A stretch of DNA of 41,440 nucleotides from CAZMRW01 sp964568805 (GCA_964568805.1 CAZMRW010000031.1:1-41440), one strand, 5' to 3'. Positions 27,515-36,680 are shown, numbered from the stretch's first letter. Program-made: numbers and translations. Notes: generated by a model not told the origin, from the sequence alone.

Positions 27515-28197
27515 TTCGATCACCTTGTCCAGTACCGCTTCTGTGACCTTGGACACTAAAGCCGGCGAGATATCGGCGCCATAGAGTTCGCGGAAAGTCT
27601 CAACAATATCCCGTGTGCTCATGCCCCTGGCATACAAGGCCAGAATTTTATCGTCAAAATGACTCAGCCGGGTTTGATTTTTGGCGACAAATTGCGGTTC
27701 AAAACTGCCGTTACGATCGCGTGGCGTTTCAATCTCGATCACCCCATGCCCGCTTTTCAGCTTTTTTGTGCCGTAGCCGTTGCGACTGTTGCCGGAACCA
27801 TAACCTGCAGGGGAATGCCTGGGATAACCTAAATGGTCGTCCATTTCGGCATTCAAGGGTGCTTCCACGGTGATTTTGAGTAAATCTTGCGTCAGTGCCG
27901 CTAAATCCCGCTCTGACTTAACCCCTTTGGCTAACTCTTGCAAAGCGGATATAAGAGTCGGGTCTTTGATGATATCGCTCATTTTCAGGTCTCCTTTGGT
28001 GAATTTTACTACGTTGAAAATAAGCGGTTACACGGAATTATTTACAGTCTCTTTGACATCGCCGATTGCCATTTTTAGAACATATCTACTCTTCGATTTT
28101 CAATGCCCATTATATTAGCAATCTTATTATCTTTGGTTAGTTTACGGGAAAATTCTTCTTCTGACTCTCTTCATTTTTTATCAGGACGATTAAAAAT

Positions 28198-28488
28198 TTA
28201 GACAACATGCTCCCAGTCTATTTTGTTAGGCATCGGGTTCTCTCCTTCCGGCCCAATGTCCGAGTTCTTTAATTCCTTAAGACATTGTTCAATATTTTTC
28301 GTCTCGTTGACCAGGTAATTTTTAGCCTCTTTGGCACCGAACGCTATGCCTTGCTTAGAGGCATCAAGATCGGTATAGGTTGCCTTTCCTATGACACCCC
28401 ATAAGGCGAGGATCATCATCACCACAGATAAAAAGGGTGCAGACACCATTAAAAATTTAATGATCCCAAACAATAGCTGTTTAGTCAT
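28198..28488 (-). CDS. small membrane protein, paralog 1
   Basis: The 96-aa protein has one strong hydrophobic segment (FLMVSAPFLSVVMMILALWGVIG, residues about 12-34) and a polar C-terminal tail. The start is supported by AGGAGGG. It is about 70% identical by eye to the 96-aa protein at 30498-30788, including KNYLVNETKNIEQC and GENPMP-KIDW-HV. Family not recognised. It is transcribed away from the ABC-like gene, across a 240-bp AT-rich gap. Confidence 0.7.
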   Translation of the reverse strand: MTKQLLFGIIKFLMVSAPFLSVVMMILALWGVIGKATYTDLDASKQGIAFGAKEAKNYLVNETKNIEQCLKELKNSDIGPEGENPMPNKIDWEHVV

Positions 28489-28731
28489 GACTATACCCTC
28501 CTGTAAGCGTATTGGTAATTATTGCCTTGAATAATCAATAAAATAAAATGCAGATATCGAAATCTCCAATAATTTACCGGGATTCACCCACAAATAAATT
28601 CAATTCCAAATCAGGTATAGCATAAGCTTAATGCAATTTCTATGAACTTGTTCATAAATACTTAAATATAATATGAAATAAAACTTTTCAGGGCAATCTC
28701 TAAACTGTTATGTCTCGGGGAATAATCATTG
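28489..28731. promoter_or_regulatory. divergent AT-rich region
   Basis: About 240 bp between the small membrane gene and the ABC-like gene. It is very AT-rich (28600-28690), with several TATAAT-like words, and should hold both promoters. No operator dyad stands out. Confidence 0.35.
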
Positions 28732-30426
28732 ATGAATCAGAAAGAAAATTTTTTTATTACGTTTATGAAATTGGCCGGCCCTTATTGGAATTCCAAAAAA
28801 AGATTCCTAATATGGGCAGAGACTGTTTTGCTGATTGTATTGACGGTGATGCAAATTGAACTGGCCGTCTATATCACCCAATGGAATGCCGCTCTTTTTG
28901 ATGCCATTGAACAACGATCAATGGCGGGTGTAAAAACTCAGGCAGTCGTACTAATCCTGATCTTCATTGGCAGTATCATGATCACCACAGCCCATTTGAT
29001 CTTCAAACGGCGCTTATTGATTGGTTGGCGGACATGGCTAACCGAAAAAGTCATTTCCAAATGGATACAACAAGGCCGCCACTATCAGATTACCTTATTA
29101 TCCCAAAATGATCACGACAATCCGGACGGTCGCATCGCAGAAGACATACGTATTGCGACCGAAGATGCTATAGCGCTAAGCCATTCATTGTTTTATTGTT
29201 TACTGATGTTGGCGAACTTTGCCCAAATACTTTGGGGCATTTCCGGACGAGTTGTATTTGAGTTCGGAAGCGTTTCGATTCCGGTGATGGGATATTTGGT
29301 CTGGATTTCGGTCTGCTACTCAATTTGTGCTTCGATTTTGGGCTGGTGGATGGGTAAACCGATGACATCGGCCACGCATACAAGACAAACCAGAGAGGCT
29401 AACTTTCGGCACGATCTGATCGATATCCAGAAGAATTCTCAAGCCATCGCATTGATTCGGGGCGAGTACATCGAGCAAGAGCGGCTGCTCGATTCGTTTC
29501 GGGCGATTATCGCATCCTATGCCGAACAAACGAGTGCCTGGATTCGGATTCAGATATTTACCTCCGGCTACTCGGTCGCATCGATGGCCCTGCCGATTTT
29601 AGTCGCATCGCCTCGTTATATTGCCGGCGCAATTTCTTTGGGGATGTTGATTCAATCCGTCCAGGCCTTTCAGCATATGGTTTCCGCTTTGTCGTGGCCG
29701 GTTGACAATATGGCCCAAATCGCCAAATGGCGAACATCGGTCGAGCGGGTTTTAGGACTCATGAATGCCCTCGATCATCTGGAGCATGACATTTCCCATT
29801 CGAATTCACATCAGATCCGTGTGAATGAAGCCAATATTTCGGCACTAAAGTTCAATAACGTCAGACTGGAAAGCCTGGAAGGTGAAAAGCTTTCATTAGC
29901 TGTCAATAATGAAATAAAAGCGGGGGAGCATGTGCTGATTTCCGATCAAACCAGCAATGGCGCAAAGCTGTTTAAAGCGATTGCCGGTTTATGGCCTTGG
30001 GGATCCGGCCAGATTGAAGTACCGGCTGGCCAATCGATGTTCTTTATGCCGCCCAAGCCCTACCTGCCCGCAAAATCGTTATTTGAAGCCATTTGCTACC
30101 CAAAAACCAAGGCCGCTTTTGACCAGGCCGAGGTAGAAAAAAAGCTTGAACAAGTAGGCCAAAAAGTTCTTATCCATCAGCTGAACCGGGTCGATGCATG
30201 GGATGACGTGCTGTCAAATGAACAGCAGCAATATTTAGGCATGGTTCGCGTGTTATTGCATCGGCCGTATTGGATTTTCATTCAGGAAGCCCTCGACTCT
30301 CTGCCTCCCCATGACGAGGCGAAAATGCTTAAATTATTGGCCCACGAATTACCTCATGCAGGCATTCTGACGATTACTCATCAGCCCGCCGCCCAGGCTT
30401 TTCATCAACGGCAACTGAAGATTTAG
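28732..30426 (+). CDS. YddA/SbmA-like ABC transporter with a degenerate ATPase domain
   Basis: The 564-aa protein has an SbmA/BacA-type membrane domain (residues about 1-330; EDIRIATEDAIALSHSL and REANFRHDLIDIQKNSQAIALIRGE are hallmark segments) fused to an ABC domain. The fold is recognisable (FKAIAGLWPWGSGQIEVP, KPYLPAKSLFEAICYP) but the ATP motifs are lost. The P-loop reads SDQTSNGAKL (404-413) without GKS/T. The signature is SNEQQ (495-499) in place of SGGEQ. Walker B is FIQEALDSL, with Q518 replacing Asp. The H-loop His (H550) remains. The frame is intact over its full length, so the loss looks evolved, not decayed. SbmA itself works without ATP, so proton-driven peptide uptake is possible. 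The ATG at 28732 is preferred over the TTG at 28729. Confidence 0.8.
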   Translation: MNQKENFFITFMKLAGPYWNSKKRFLIWAETVLLIVLTVMQIELAVYITQWNAALFDAIEQRSMAGVKTQAVVLILIFIGSIMITTAHLIFKRRLLIGWRTWLTEKVISKWIQQGRHYQITLLSQNDHDNPDGRIAEDIRIATEDAIALSHSLFYCLLMLANFAQILWGISGRVVFEFGSVSIPVMGYLVWISVCYSICASILGWWMGKPMTSATHTRQTREANFRHDLIDIQKNSQAIALIRGEYIEQERLLDSFRAIIASYAEQTSAWIRIQIFTSGYSVASMALPILVASPRYIAGAISLGMLIQSVQAFQHMVSALSWPVDNMAQIAKWRTSVERVLGLMNALDHLEHDISHSNSHQIRVNEANISALKFNNVRLESLEGEKLSLAVNNEIKAGEHVLISDQTSNGAKLFKAIAGLWPWGSGQIEVPAGQSMFFMPPKPYLPAKSLFEAICYPKTKAAFDQAEVEKKLEQVGQKVLIHQLNRVDAWDDVLSNEQQQYLGMVRVLLHRPYWIFIQEALDSLPPHDEAKMLKLLAHELPHAGILTITHQPAAQAFHQRQLKI

Positions 30427-30497
30427 CCAGTGCAAATACTACGACCAAGAGCATTGAAAATTAGTCTTTTTCAGGGTCGATTAAATAGGCCAAAGGT

Positions 30498-30788
30498 TTA
30501 GGCGACATGCGCCCAGTCTATTTTTTGTGGCATCGGGTTCTCTCCTTGCGGCCCAATGTCCGGACTCTTCAATTCCTCAGGGCATTGCTCAATATTTTTC
30601 GTCTCGTTGACCAGGTAATTTTTAGCCTTTTTGGCACCAAACGCTATGTCTGGCTGAGCGACATCAAGATCGGCATAGGTTGTCTTTCCTACGACACCCC
30701 ATAAGGCGAGCATCATCATCGCCATAGATAAAAAGGGCACGGACATTATTAAAAATTTAATGAGCCCAAACACTAAATGCCCAGCCAT
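30498..30788 (-). CDS. small membrane protein, paralog 2
   Basis: A 96-aa protein with a hydrophobic segment and the same tail as the 28198-28488 product (KNYLVNETKNIEQC). The start at 30788 matches the paralog exactly and has AGGAAGGGG upstream. A longer frame begins at an ATG at 30875 that also has a GGAG site and would add 29 residues; the paralog lacks this extension. Function unknown. The gene converges with the ABC-like gene, so the transporter is flanked by two copies of the same family. Confidence 0.7.
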   Translation of the reverse strand: MAGHLVFGLIKFLIMSVPFLSMAMMMLALWGVVGKTTYADLDVAQPDIAFGAKKAKNYLVNETKNIEQCPEELKSPDIGPQGENPMPQKIDWAHVA

Positions 30789-30942
30789 GGCTGCCCCTTC
30801 CTGCAGGCGTATTTTTCTTATACTCAATGACACTCCTAAAGAAGCGATGGCAACATTGTCTATTTCTGTGTTCATTGTTGTCTCCGTGAAATGCTTTAAC
30901 TTCTAACCGGATACAAATTGCCAATCTTAAATTTTATTCAAA

Positions 30943-31071
30943 TCACCCTGCCAACCATTCCATGTCGGATAGTCCTTCATGGTCATCTTCCAAAAAAAGA
31001 TAATTCCATTCAATATGCTCTGATATTGGCAAATCATCCAGATCTTCGTAATCAATCTCTTCATCTATCAT
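30943..31071 (-). CDS. small acidic protein of 42 aa
   Basis: The frame starts MIDEEIDYEDLDDL and is rich in Asp and Glu throughout, ending EWLAG. An AAAGGTGAG site precedes the start. Its strong acidic bias and correct spacing suggest a real small gene, upstream of the 30498-30788 gene on the same strand. No family is recognised. The overlapping plus-strand frame is less likely. Confidence 0.45.
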   Translation of the reverse strand: MIDEEIDYEDLDDLPISEHIEWNYLFLEDDHEGLSDMEWLAG

Positions 31072-31324
31072 CCATCTCACCTTTTTTCAATTATATGATC
31101 TATCCGTTGATCAACAAAGTCAAAGTCTTCGTTCATCAAATATCGATCCAGTTTTTGCAATGGATTCTGCGTTGAACCGTTTAATTTATTAATGAATAAC
31201 ATAACAAACAATGGATGGGATTAAAATTGTACTGAAGTACTAATATCAATGACTTTAAAGGCCGTTTCAGGTCAAAAAATTTTATCCTGTCCATCCTCTT
31301 AATCTATCACTTGAACGCTGAACG

Positions 31325-31690
31325 ATGAATGCCGCTCAATTTAAATGTCTTTTGGTTTTCTCTATCTTTGCAATCACAGGTTTTGGACCCGTATCACTGA
31401 GCTGCTTGGCAGGGATGTACATTGTGATTGGGCGTCCACAATGGTTCCTCAGTCTGGTCGGCAATTTATATAACAACAAGCCACAGTTCCAAGAGAGACT
31501 TGAAGCTGATTCCGAAAAGCAAACCAAACATGCAAGGATTAAGTGTTTTCTTAGTTTGCTAGGCTTGTTCATTATTGATATTTTGCCAATCCCGACTACG
31601 GCAATCGTTGCCTTCTTCGTCATCTTTAATCGCCCCGCTTGGTTCATTCGAACGATTGCGAACGTGTATGGGAAAGACTTAACAGCATGA
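31325..31690 (+). CDS. small membrane protein with internal duplication
   Basis: The 121-aa protein has two hydrophobic halves, each ending in a similar motif: VIGRPQWFLSLVGNLY and FNRPAWFIRTIANVY. The halves are joined by a charged linker (EADSEKQTKHARIK). It looks like an inner-membrane protein that arose by duplication of a hairpin. No family recognised and no strong ribosome site. It is convergent with the molybdenum hydroxylase operon. Confidence 0.6.
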   Translation: MNAAQFKCLLVFSIFAITGFGPVSLSCLAGMYIVIGRPQWFLSLVGNLYNNKPQFQERLEADSEKQTKHARIKCFLSLLGLFIIDILPIPTTAIVAFFVIFNRPAWFIRTIANVYGKDLTA

Positions 31691-31728
31691 CAAGTTGAAT
31701 TCAATTCCGATGCGACGCTGAAAAGCGT

Positions 31729-34089
31729 TCAGCCTTTCAGCAACTGATCCCGGATAGGGAGTTGACGGATGCGTTGACCGGTAGCGGCAAAAATCGCGTT
31801 GCACAATGCCGGCGCAATGGGCGGGACACCCGGTTCGCCAACACCGCCGAGTGGCGTGTCGAACTCGGTTGCGGGCAGCAGATGAACCCGAATTTCGCGG
31901 GGCGCATCATCCATACGGGTGATCTGGTAGGCATGGAAGTTATCCTGCATCACAGCGCCTTCCTTGAAGCTGATTTCACCCAGAGTAGCCAGGCTGATAC
32001 CCATAATGCAAGCGCCCTCGATCTGTGAACGGATGCGCTCCGGATTGACCTGGGGTCCGCAATCCACGGCCACATCAATGCGGGGTATCTTCAATTGGCC
32101 TTCCTCGTTCACAGCCACTTCCACCACCACCGCAACATAAGTGACGAAGCTGTAATGGGCCGCCAAGCCCAATCCTCCGCCCTTTGTGAGCGTGCGCCCC
32201 CAGTCCGTCTCGCGCGCGACGGTTTCGATCACCCGGCGCAGGCGGCCGGTATCCAGTGGGTATACATCGGGTGATTCGCCCTGATTCCAGGTATCTTTTA
32301 GGGTTCGCGGATCAATACGACGTGGCGGGCCGATCAAGTCAAGAAGGTAATCCTTGGGATCGCGACCCGCCGCCGCAGCCAATTCGGCTACAAAAGACTG
32401 GATGGCGAAGGCATGCGGAATATTAGACACGGAACGAAACCAGCCAATACGGGTATGCGCTTCTGCCTCGGGATTTTCAATACGCAAATTGACAATGGCA
32501 AAGGGCACATTGATGACGCCCATGCCCAGTTCGGCCGGCATCTGGTGTTTGCTGTCGGGATCGAAAGTGGACGAAATGGAGGGAGCGACCGTTCTGTGCA
32601 GCCAGGCCACCGGTTTGCCCTGGGCATCCAGACCGGCTTCCAGTCGCTCGACTGAAACCGTGTGGAAATAAGCGTGGTGCAGGTCGTCCTCACGGGTCCA
32701 GGTCAGCTTGACCGGCTTGCCGTTCATCGCCTGCGACAATAGCGCCGCTTCGATGACGTAGTCGGGCATGGATTTGCGTCCGAAACCGCCACCTAACAGG
32801 GTGACATGCACCGTGACATTGTCCTCCGGCAGCTTGAGCCATTTGGCCACACGATCCCGAGCTACCTGTGGTGACTGCGTGCAGGCCCATATTTCGCATT
32901 TTCCGTTGACGATGCGGGCCGTCGCCGCAGGCGGTTCCATGGGGGCGTGTGCGAGATGCGGGAGGTAATATTCAGCTTCAACTCGTTTAACCGCGCTTTT
33001 TAGCGCAGTATCGACATCGCCATCATTGCGTACCACTTTCCCTGGTTTGCGCGCCGCCGCTTCGAGCCGGGCCTTGTACACCACTGACTCGTAACTGCCA
33101 TGAGGCCCCTTGTTCCATTCGATCTTGAGCGCCTTGCGCCCCTCGATGGCAGCCCAGGTATTGCGGGCAATCACTGCGATGCCCCCGAGAGGATTAAAGT
33201 CGGCGGGCGGCGGGCTGCCCGGGATGCTGACCACCTTAACCACGCCCGGCACCTTGAGAGCATCTTTGGCATCGTAGCTCAAAACCTTGCCTCCGAATAC
33301 AGGCGGACGGGCAACGACGGCATAAAGCATGTCTTCGAGGCGGGTGTCGATGCCGAACTGCCCCAAGCCTTTGACAATATCCCGCCCGTCATAAATCCCG
33401 ATCTGGCCCTTGCCGATATAGCGGAAATCCGCCGGATTCTTCAGTCGCAAGGTTTCGCGGGCGGGCACCGGCATTTTTGCCGCAGCCTCGGCCAACTCAC
33501 CGAAGTTGAGTGTTCTGCCGCTAGCAGGATGGAGGATTTGATGCTTCTCGGCACGGACTTCCTGAACCGGCACTTGCCATTGCGCTGCCGCCGCCGATTC
33601 CAGCATGCTGCGGGCGGCCGCACCGACCCGGCGCATGGGCATAAAGAAATGACGCATGCTCCTGGAGCCATCGGTATCCTGGTTGCCGTAACGCGGTTCG
33701 TCTCCGGGGGCCTGCTCAACACGTACACGCTGCCAGTCGGCTTCGAGTTCGTCGGCGACCACCATCGGCAGACTGGTGCGTACGCCCTGTCCCATTTCCG
33801 AACGATGGCAAACGATGGTCACCGTGCCGTCGTCCGCAATTGCCACGAACACCAGCGGATTATCTACCCAGCCGTGCGGCATCGCATCTGCGCCATATTT
33901 ACCCTTTTCTGAAGGCACGGCCGTTTCGTCTGACCTGGTCAGCGAGGGAAAGCCGGCGGCCAGTACAAATCCGGTGAGGGCCAGATCCTTGAGAAAAATG
34001 CGCCGGCTGATATTGACGATATGAAGGCTGTCGTCGTCTGCGATTAATATATCCGCAGTCAATTCAGGGCGATCCAGAGACTTTTTCAT
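31729..34089 (-). CDS. xanthine dehydrogenase-family molybdopterin-binding subunit (IorB-like)
   Basis: About 786 aa from the ATG at 34089 (GGAG seven bases upstream), overlapping the small-subunit stop by 4 bp (ATGA). A Tat signal is present (SRRIFLKDL, residues 28-36). It is therefore exported to the periplasm with its bound partner, as in isoquinoline oxidoreductase-like enzymes. Cofactor-binding motifs include HRSEMGQGV, GGGFGRK and the C-terminal GGVGEPGVPPIAPA, where E752 is the expected catalytic Glu. These enzymes oxidise aldehydes or N-heterocycles; the substrate is unknown. The N-terminus has an unusual 28-residue stretch before the twin arginine. Confidence 0.88.
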   Translation of the reverse strand: MKKSLDRPELTADILIADDDSLHIVNISRRIFLKDLALTGFVLAAGFPSLTRSDETAVPSEKGKYGADAMPHGWVDNPLVFVAIADDGTVTIVCHRSEMGQGVRTSLPMVVADELEADWQRVRVEQAPGDEPRYGNQDTDGSRSMRHFFMPMRRVGAAARSMLESAAAAQWQVPVQEVRAEKHQILHPASGRTLNFGELAEAAAKMPVPARETLRLKNPADFRYIGKGQIGIYDGRDIVKGLGQFGIDTRLEDMLYAVVARPPVFGGKVLSYDAKDALKVPGVVKVVSIPGSPPPADFNPLGGIAVIARNTWAAIEGRKALKIEWNKGPHGSYESVVYKARLEAAARKPGKVVRNDGDVDTALKSAVKRVEAEYYLPHLAHAPMEPPAATARIVNGKCEIWACTQSPQVARDRVAKWLKLPEDNVTVHVTLLGGGFGRKSMPDYVIEAALLSQAMNGKPVKLTWTREDDLHHAYFHTVSVERLEAGLDAQGKPVAWLHRTVAPSISSTFDPDSKHQMPAELGMGVINVPFAIVNLRIENPEAEAHTRIGWFRSVSNIPHAFAIQSFVAELAAAAGRDPKDYLLDLIGPPRRIDPRTLKDTWNQGESPDVYPLDTGRLRRVIETVARETDWGRTLTKGGGLGLAAHYSFVTYVAVVVEVAVNEEGQLKIPRIDVAVDCGPQVNPERIRSQIEGACIMGISLATLGEISFKEGAVMQDNFHAYQITRMDDAPREIRVHLLPATEFDTPLGGVGEPGVPPIAPALCNAIFAATGQRIRQLPIRDQLLKG

Positions 34090-34553
34090 GACTTGATCTC
34101 CGTTAAACCGGCGACCTGCTTGATCGCGGCGCGTATGCGAGGGTAGGTACCGCACCGGCAGATATTGCCGCTCATGGCCTTGTCGATATCGGCATCGGTG
34201 GGTTTAGGGTTTTGTTTGAGCAGTGCCGTGGCGGCCATTATCTGGCCGGGCTGGCAATAACCGCATTGCGGTACGCCTAGCGTTAACCAGGCTTCCTGGA
34301 CTTTTTGCCCTGTTGCATCCTGGTCTATGGCTTCGATCGTCACGATTTTCTTGCCGACGGCGGCCGAGATGGGCGTCACGCAAGCGCGAACGGGTTCTCC
34401 GTCGACATGCACGGTACAGGCTCCGCACAAAGCCATGCCGCAGCCGAATTTGGTTCCGGTGAGTCCCAGATAGTCCCGCAAGGCCCACAAAAGGGGAGTG
34501 TCCGCAGGTAAGTCGATCTGACGGGACTTGCCGTTGATATTGAGTGTAATCAT
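34086..34553 (-). CDS. [2Fe-2S] subunit of molybdenum hydroxylase (IorA-like)
   Basis: The 155-aa protein carries two [2Fe-2S] clusters. The plant-type ferredoxin set is C38, C43, C46 and C58 (GCGMALCGAC). The second set is C97, C100, C132 and C134 (CGYC, CRC). It passes electrons from the molybdenum site of the large subunit, whose gene overlaps by 4 bp. It lacks its own export signal and is probably carried out by the partner's Tat signal. Confidence 0.92.
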   Translation of the reverse strand: MITLNINGKSRQIDLPADTPLLWALRDYLGLTGTKFGCGMALCGACTVHVDGEPVRACVTPISAAVGKKIVTIEAIDQDATGQKVQEAWLTLGVPQCGYCQPGQIMAATALLKQNPKPTDADIDKAMSGNICRCGTYPRIRAAIKQVAGLTEIKS

Positions 34554-34703
34554 TGGGTATATCTCCCTCCAGTCATCAGAATTACAAGGCGCCCGCGCCG
34601 CATCGTGTAACTGTCCGCAAGTGCATTGGACGGAATCTTACACGGGTTCCTTTGGCCAGTAAAGGCGCCTCAACAGAGCTTCGTGCAGGATTTTAATCGG
34701 CCG

Positions 34704-35504
34704 CTAAATAGCCGTTGCCGATTGCCCCTGACTCATCGGCTCACCGCAGCCACCCCGCCTTACCTGCACCATTTCACTGACGATGGACAAGGCGATTTCC
34801 TCCGGCAGCTTTGCCCCCAGATTCAAGCCGGCGGGGGCGTGTACCCTGGCAAGGCTGGATTCGGAAAAACCTTCCAGAGCCAATCGAGCCAAAACCAGCT
34901 TCGCACGCTTTCGGCTGGAAACCATTGCGATATAAAGGGCTTCGGATTGCAGCACCCGGGTAAGGGAGTCATAGTCGCCCTTGTGATGGGTAGCTATCAC
35001 TACGAAATCGCCCGGTTGTGGCTGCAATTGTTGATACCGGCAATCATCGCTGATAATACGATGGGCGGCCGAAAAGCGCTCCGCCGTGGCCTGCGGGTCA
35101 TTGACAATCACCTCGAAGCCTAGTCGGAAGGCGAATTCGCAAAGGCTTTCCGCGATGCGCCCATGCCCCATTAGCCAGAGTACCGGTTTGGGCAAAATGG
35201 GTTCCACATACACCCGCATGCTGCCGCCGCATGGCATACCTGCTCCGAAAATTTCGTCATTCAGATCGACTTCAATCACGCAAGGTTCTCCGGTTTCAAG
35301 ACATTTCAGCGCCGCATCGGACACCAGGGATTGCGCGCAACCGCCGCCGACCCATCCGGCAATGACTTTACCGGAGACGTCGATCAGCGCCTTAGCCGCA
35401 GGTTTGGCCGAGGATGAACCCAGTATTTCCACCACAGTGGCAAGAACATAAGGACGCCGAGCATTGCGCAGTTCAAACTGGAGGTCGAGAATGTCACGAA
35501 TCAC
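34704..35504 (-). CDS. xdhC: XdhC/CoxI family cofactor-insertion protein
   Basis: The 266-aa protein belongs to the family that binds molybdenum cofactor, promotes its sulfuration and delivers it to xanthine-dehydrogenase-type enzymes. The N-terminal part has GWVGGGCAQ (C56) and GAGMPCGGS (C92); the C-terminal part is Rossmann-like (WLMGHGRIAESL). The gene overlaps the mocA stop by 4 bp and lies 150 bp upstream of the hydroxylase genes, so all four are probably one operon. Confidence 0.9.
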   Translation of the reverse strand: MIRDILDLQFELRNARRPYVLATVVEILGSSSAKPAAKALIDVSGKVIAGWVGGGCAQSLVSDAALKCLETGEPCVIEVDLNDEIFGAGMPCGGSMRVYVEPILPKPVLWLMGHGRIAESLCEFAFRLGFEVIVNDPQATAERFSAAHRIISDDCRYQQLQPQPGDFVVIATHHKGDYDSLTRVLQSEALYIAMVSSRKRAKLVLARLALEGFSESSLARVHAPAGLNLGAKLPEEIALSIVSEMVQVRRGGCGEPMSQGQSATAI

Positions 35505-36094
35505 GATAGGTTTCTACATTTGTTTTGTTTTTTCAAATCCTCCGGCTTGTCGATATCCAGAAGCACGCCTGCATCATCGCAATCAACGAGTCGAAGTTGT
35601 TCAAGATGCGCCTGAATCACCTTTCTCGCCCCTTCATCGCCGCTCAATACGACGAGTTCCGGGCCTAAAATGTGTGAGAATCCTACCGGGTGTCCGCGTC
35701 GGCCTTGCCAACAGGGCGAGGCAATGACAGCGCCCGAACGAAGCGCATCCGCCACTTTGCAGATTGTATCTGGTTTTATCCACGGCATGTCCGCCAGAGC
35801 GATCAGCCAGCCGGCGGCATCGGGACACGCCTGGATACCGAAAACAAGACTCGCTCCCATGCCTTGTCCGGCATCGGCGCAGATCCGGACTTCCGCGCCT
35901 TCGGCCTGCAATAGATCAGCCAGGTCCTCGCTGCCCGGCCGTACCACCGCCAGCACCCTATCCGTGCCAAGCAACAGGTTGCGGCAGGCCCGCACCGCCA
36001 CCACGTCGTCATTGGCTAAAGGTTGGGTCAGTTTGTCCGCGCCGAAGCGCCGGCCAGCTCCGGCGGCCAGCAGGATACCGACAATAGGGCCCAT
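35501..36094 (-). CDS. mocA: molybdenum cofactor cytidylyltransferase (MocA-like)
   Basis: About 197 aa from the ATG at 36094; a TTG seven codons earlier lacks a ribosome site. The nucleotidyltransferase loop LAAGAGRRFGADK is close to the start, followed by ALADMPWI and GHPVGFS, as in MocA/MobA. The enzyme makes the CMP form of the cofactor used by xanthine-dehydrogenase-family enzymes, matching the downstream genes. First gene of the operon. Confidence 0.87.
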   Translation of the reverse strand: MGPIVGILLAAGAGRRFGADKLTQPLANDDVVAVRACRNLLLGTDRVLAVVRPGSEDLADLLQAEGAEVRICADAGQGMGASLVFGIQACPDAAGWLIALADMPWIKPDTICKVADALRSGAVIASPCWQGRRGHPVGFSHILGPELVVLSGDEGARKVIQAHLEQLRLVDCDDAGVLLDIDKPEDLKKQNKCRNLS

Positions 36095-36680
36095 CAGCCT
36101 AAATGTATTAGACAAAAGACGATTCTGGGTATCACTGTATGAGCAATCATAATCTTGTCCGGATATATATGAATCAGGCGATGAACATTATCATCGCCGC
36201 ATCTGATTAGCAAGAATCTTCAGCCAGACGAAGTCATAGTCCGGCGCACGCCGCGGTGTAGTTATCCGAATGCACGAACCTTTCCGATCATGCGTCTGAG
36301 ACTTTTATTCGACTATCGAAGCCCATGTTGGCTTCCCGTTTTGCTGCCTATGCCTCAAACCGAATGGCTAAGCAAAAAAAAGCAAATTCACCTTCCGGAA
36401 TCTTACTGATTCATGCTTTATCTTCGCTGACCGCAAGCCTGATATACCTCCTGAGCTCTCGAACCCGGCACACGGTGTCAGTCTGCGTCGAATTTTCCAG
36501 GAATTATTTCTATTACCCTGTTTTTTAAATTTGTTTGTTTGCTTAGGCTGGTAAAATAGTCTCTGAAACTGGAAAATATTCGATGCTTTTTTACAATGCT
36601 GAGAATTTACATGCTGACCTGGAGCGCTGTGACAGGTTATTTCTTTATAAAAAAATAAAATAAGGCCGTTACCCCGTTGC
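36095..36680. other. intergenic region between mocA and the MBOAT gene
   Basis: About 590 bp with no convincing gene on either strand. A perfect hairpin, GGCGATGA/TCATCGCC with a 6-nt loop, lies at 36177-36198 and could be an operator or attenuator for mocA. AT-rich stretches at 36500-36660 probably contain the MBOAT promoter. Confidence 0.4.

Larger units (their letters stand above)
26710..27982 (-). pseudogene. IS256-family transposase broken by short insertions
   Basis: The N-terminal part (from ATG 27982) reads AEMDDHLGYPRHSPAGYGSGNSRNG..., the usual IS256 start. The middle reads DGLYPILYLGYIVV, with the first catalytic Asp region altered only by the break. The last part has FIACVDGLTGFPEAI (second Asp) and AIESINSVIRKATDQRKLFP (Glu). 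Two 17-bp insertions (27498-27514 and 27301-27317) shift the frame, and an 18-bp in-frame insertion (26906-26923) adds six residues inside YTT-AIES. Without these 52 nt the frame is 1221 nt, 406 aa, the normal family length, and reads VIEWQSRSLDGLYP and AKFWLSVLT. I see no other damage. Confidence 0.9.
26688..28038. mobile_element. IS256-family insertion sequence
   Basis: Terminal inverted repeats are visible: ATCCGTGTAAACCGCC at 26688-26703 and, inverted, ATTCCGTGTAACCGC at 28024-28038. They enclose the transposase gene. The left end lies in the 3' end of hicA. I could not find a matching target duplication in the flanks, so the insertion may be old or rearranged. Confidence 0.75.

Noticed and set aside
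26688..28038. Target-site duplication of the IS256 element
   Set aside because: The 8-9 bp flanks do not match, so none is claimed.
30918..31175. Plus-strand 85-codon frame
   Set aside because: No ribosome site or family; the opposite strand holds a better-supported small acidic frame.
32250..32262. GGGTA word next to a GG-rich stretch in the hydroxylase gene
   Set aside because: It lacks the second arm of the small-insertion consensus and encodes family-typical sequence.
33100..33912. 270-codon plus-strand frame inside the molybdenum hydroxylase gene
   Set aside because: It lies opposite a strongly conserved enzyme and has no recognisable domain.
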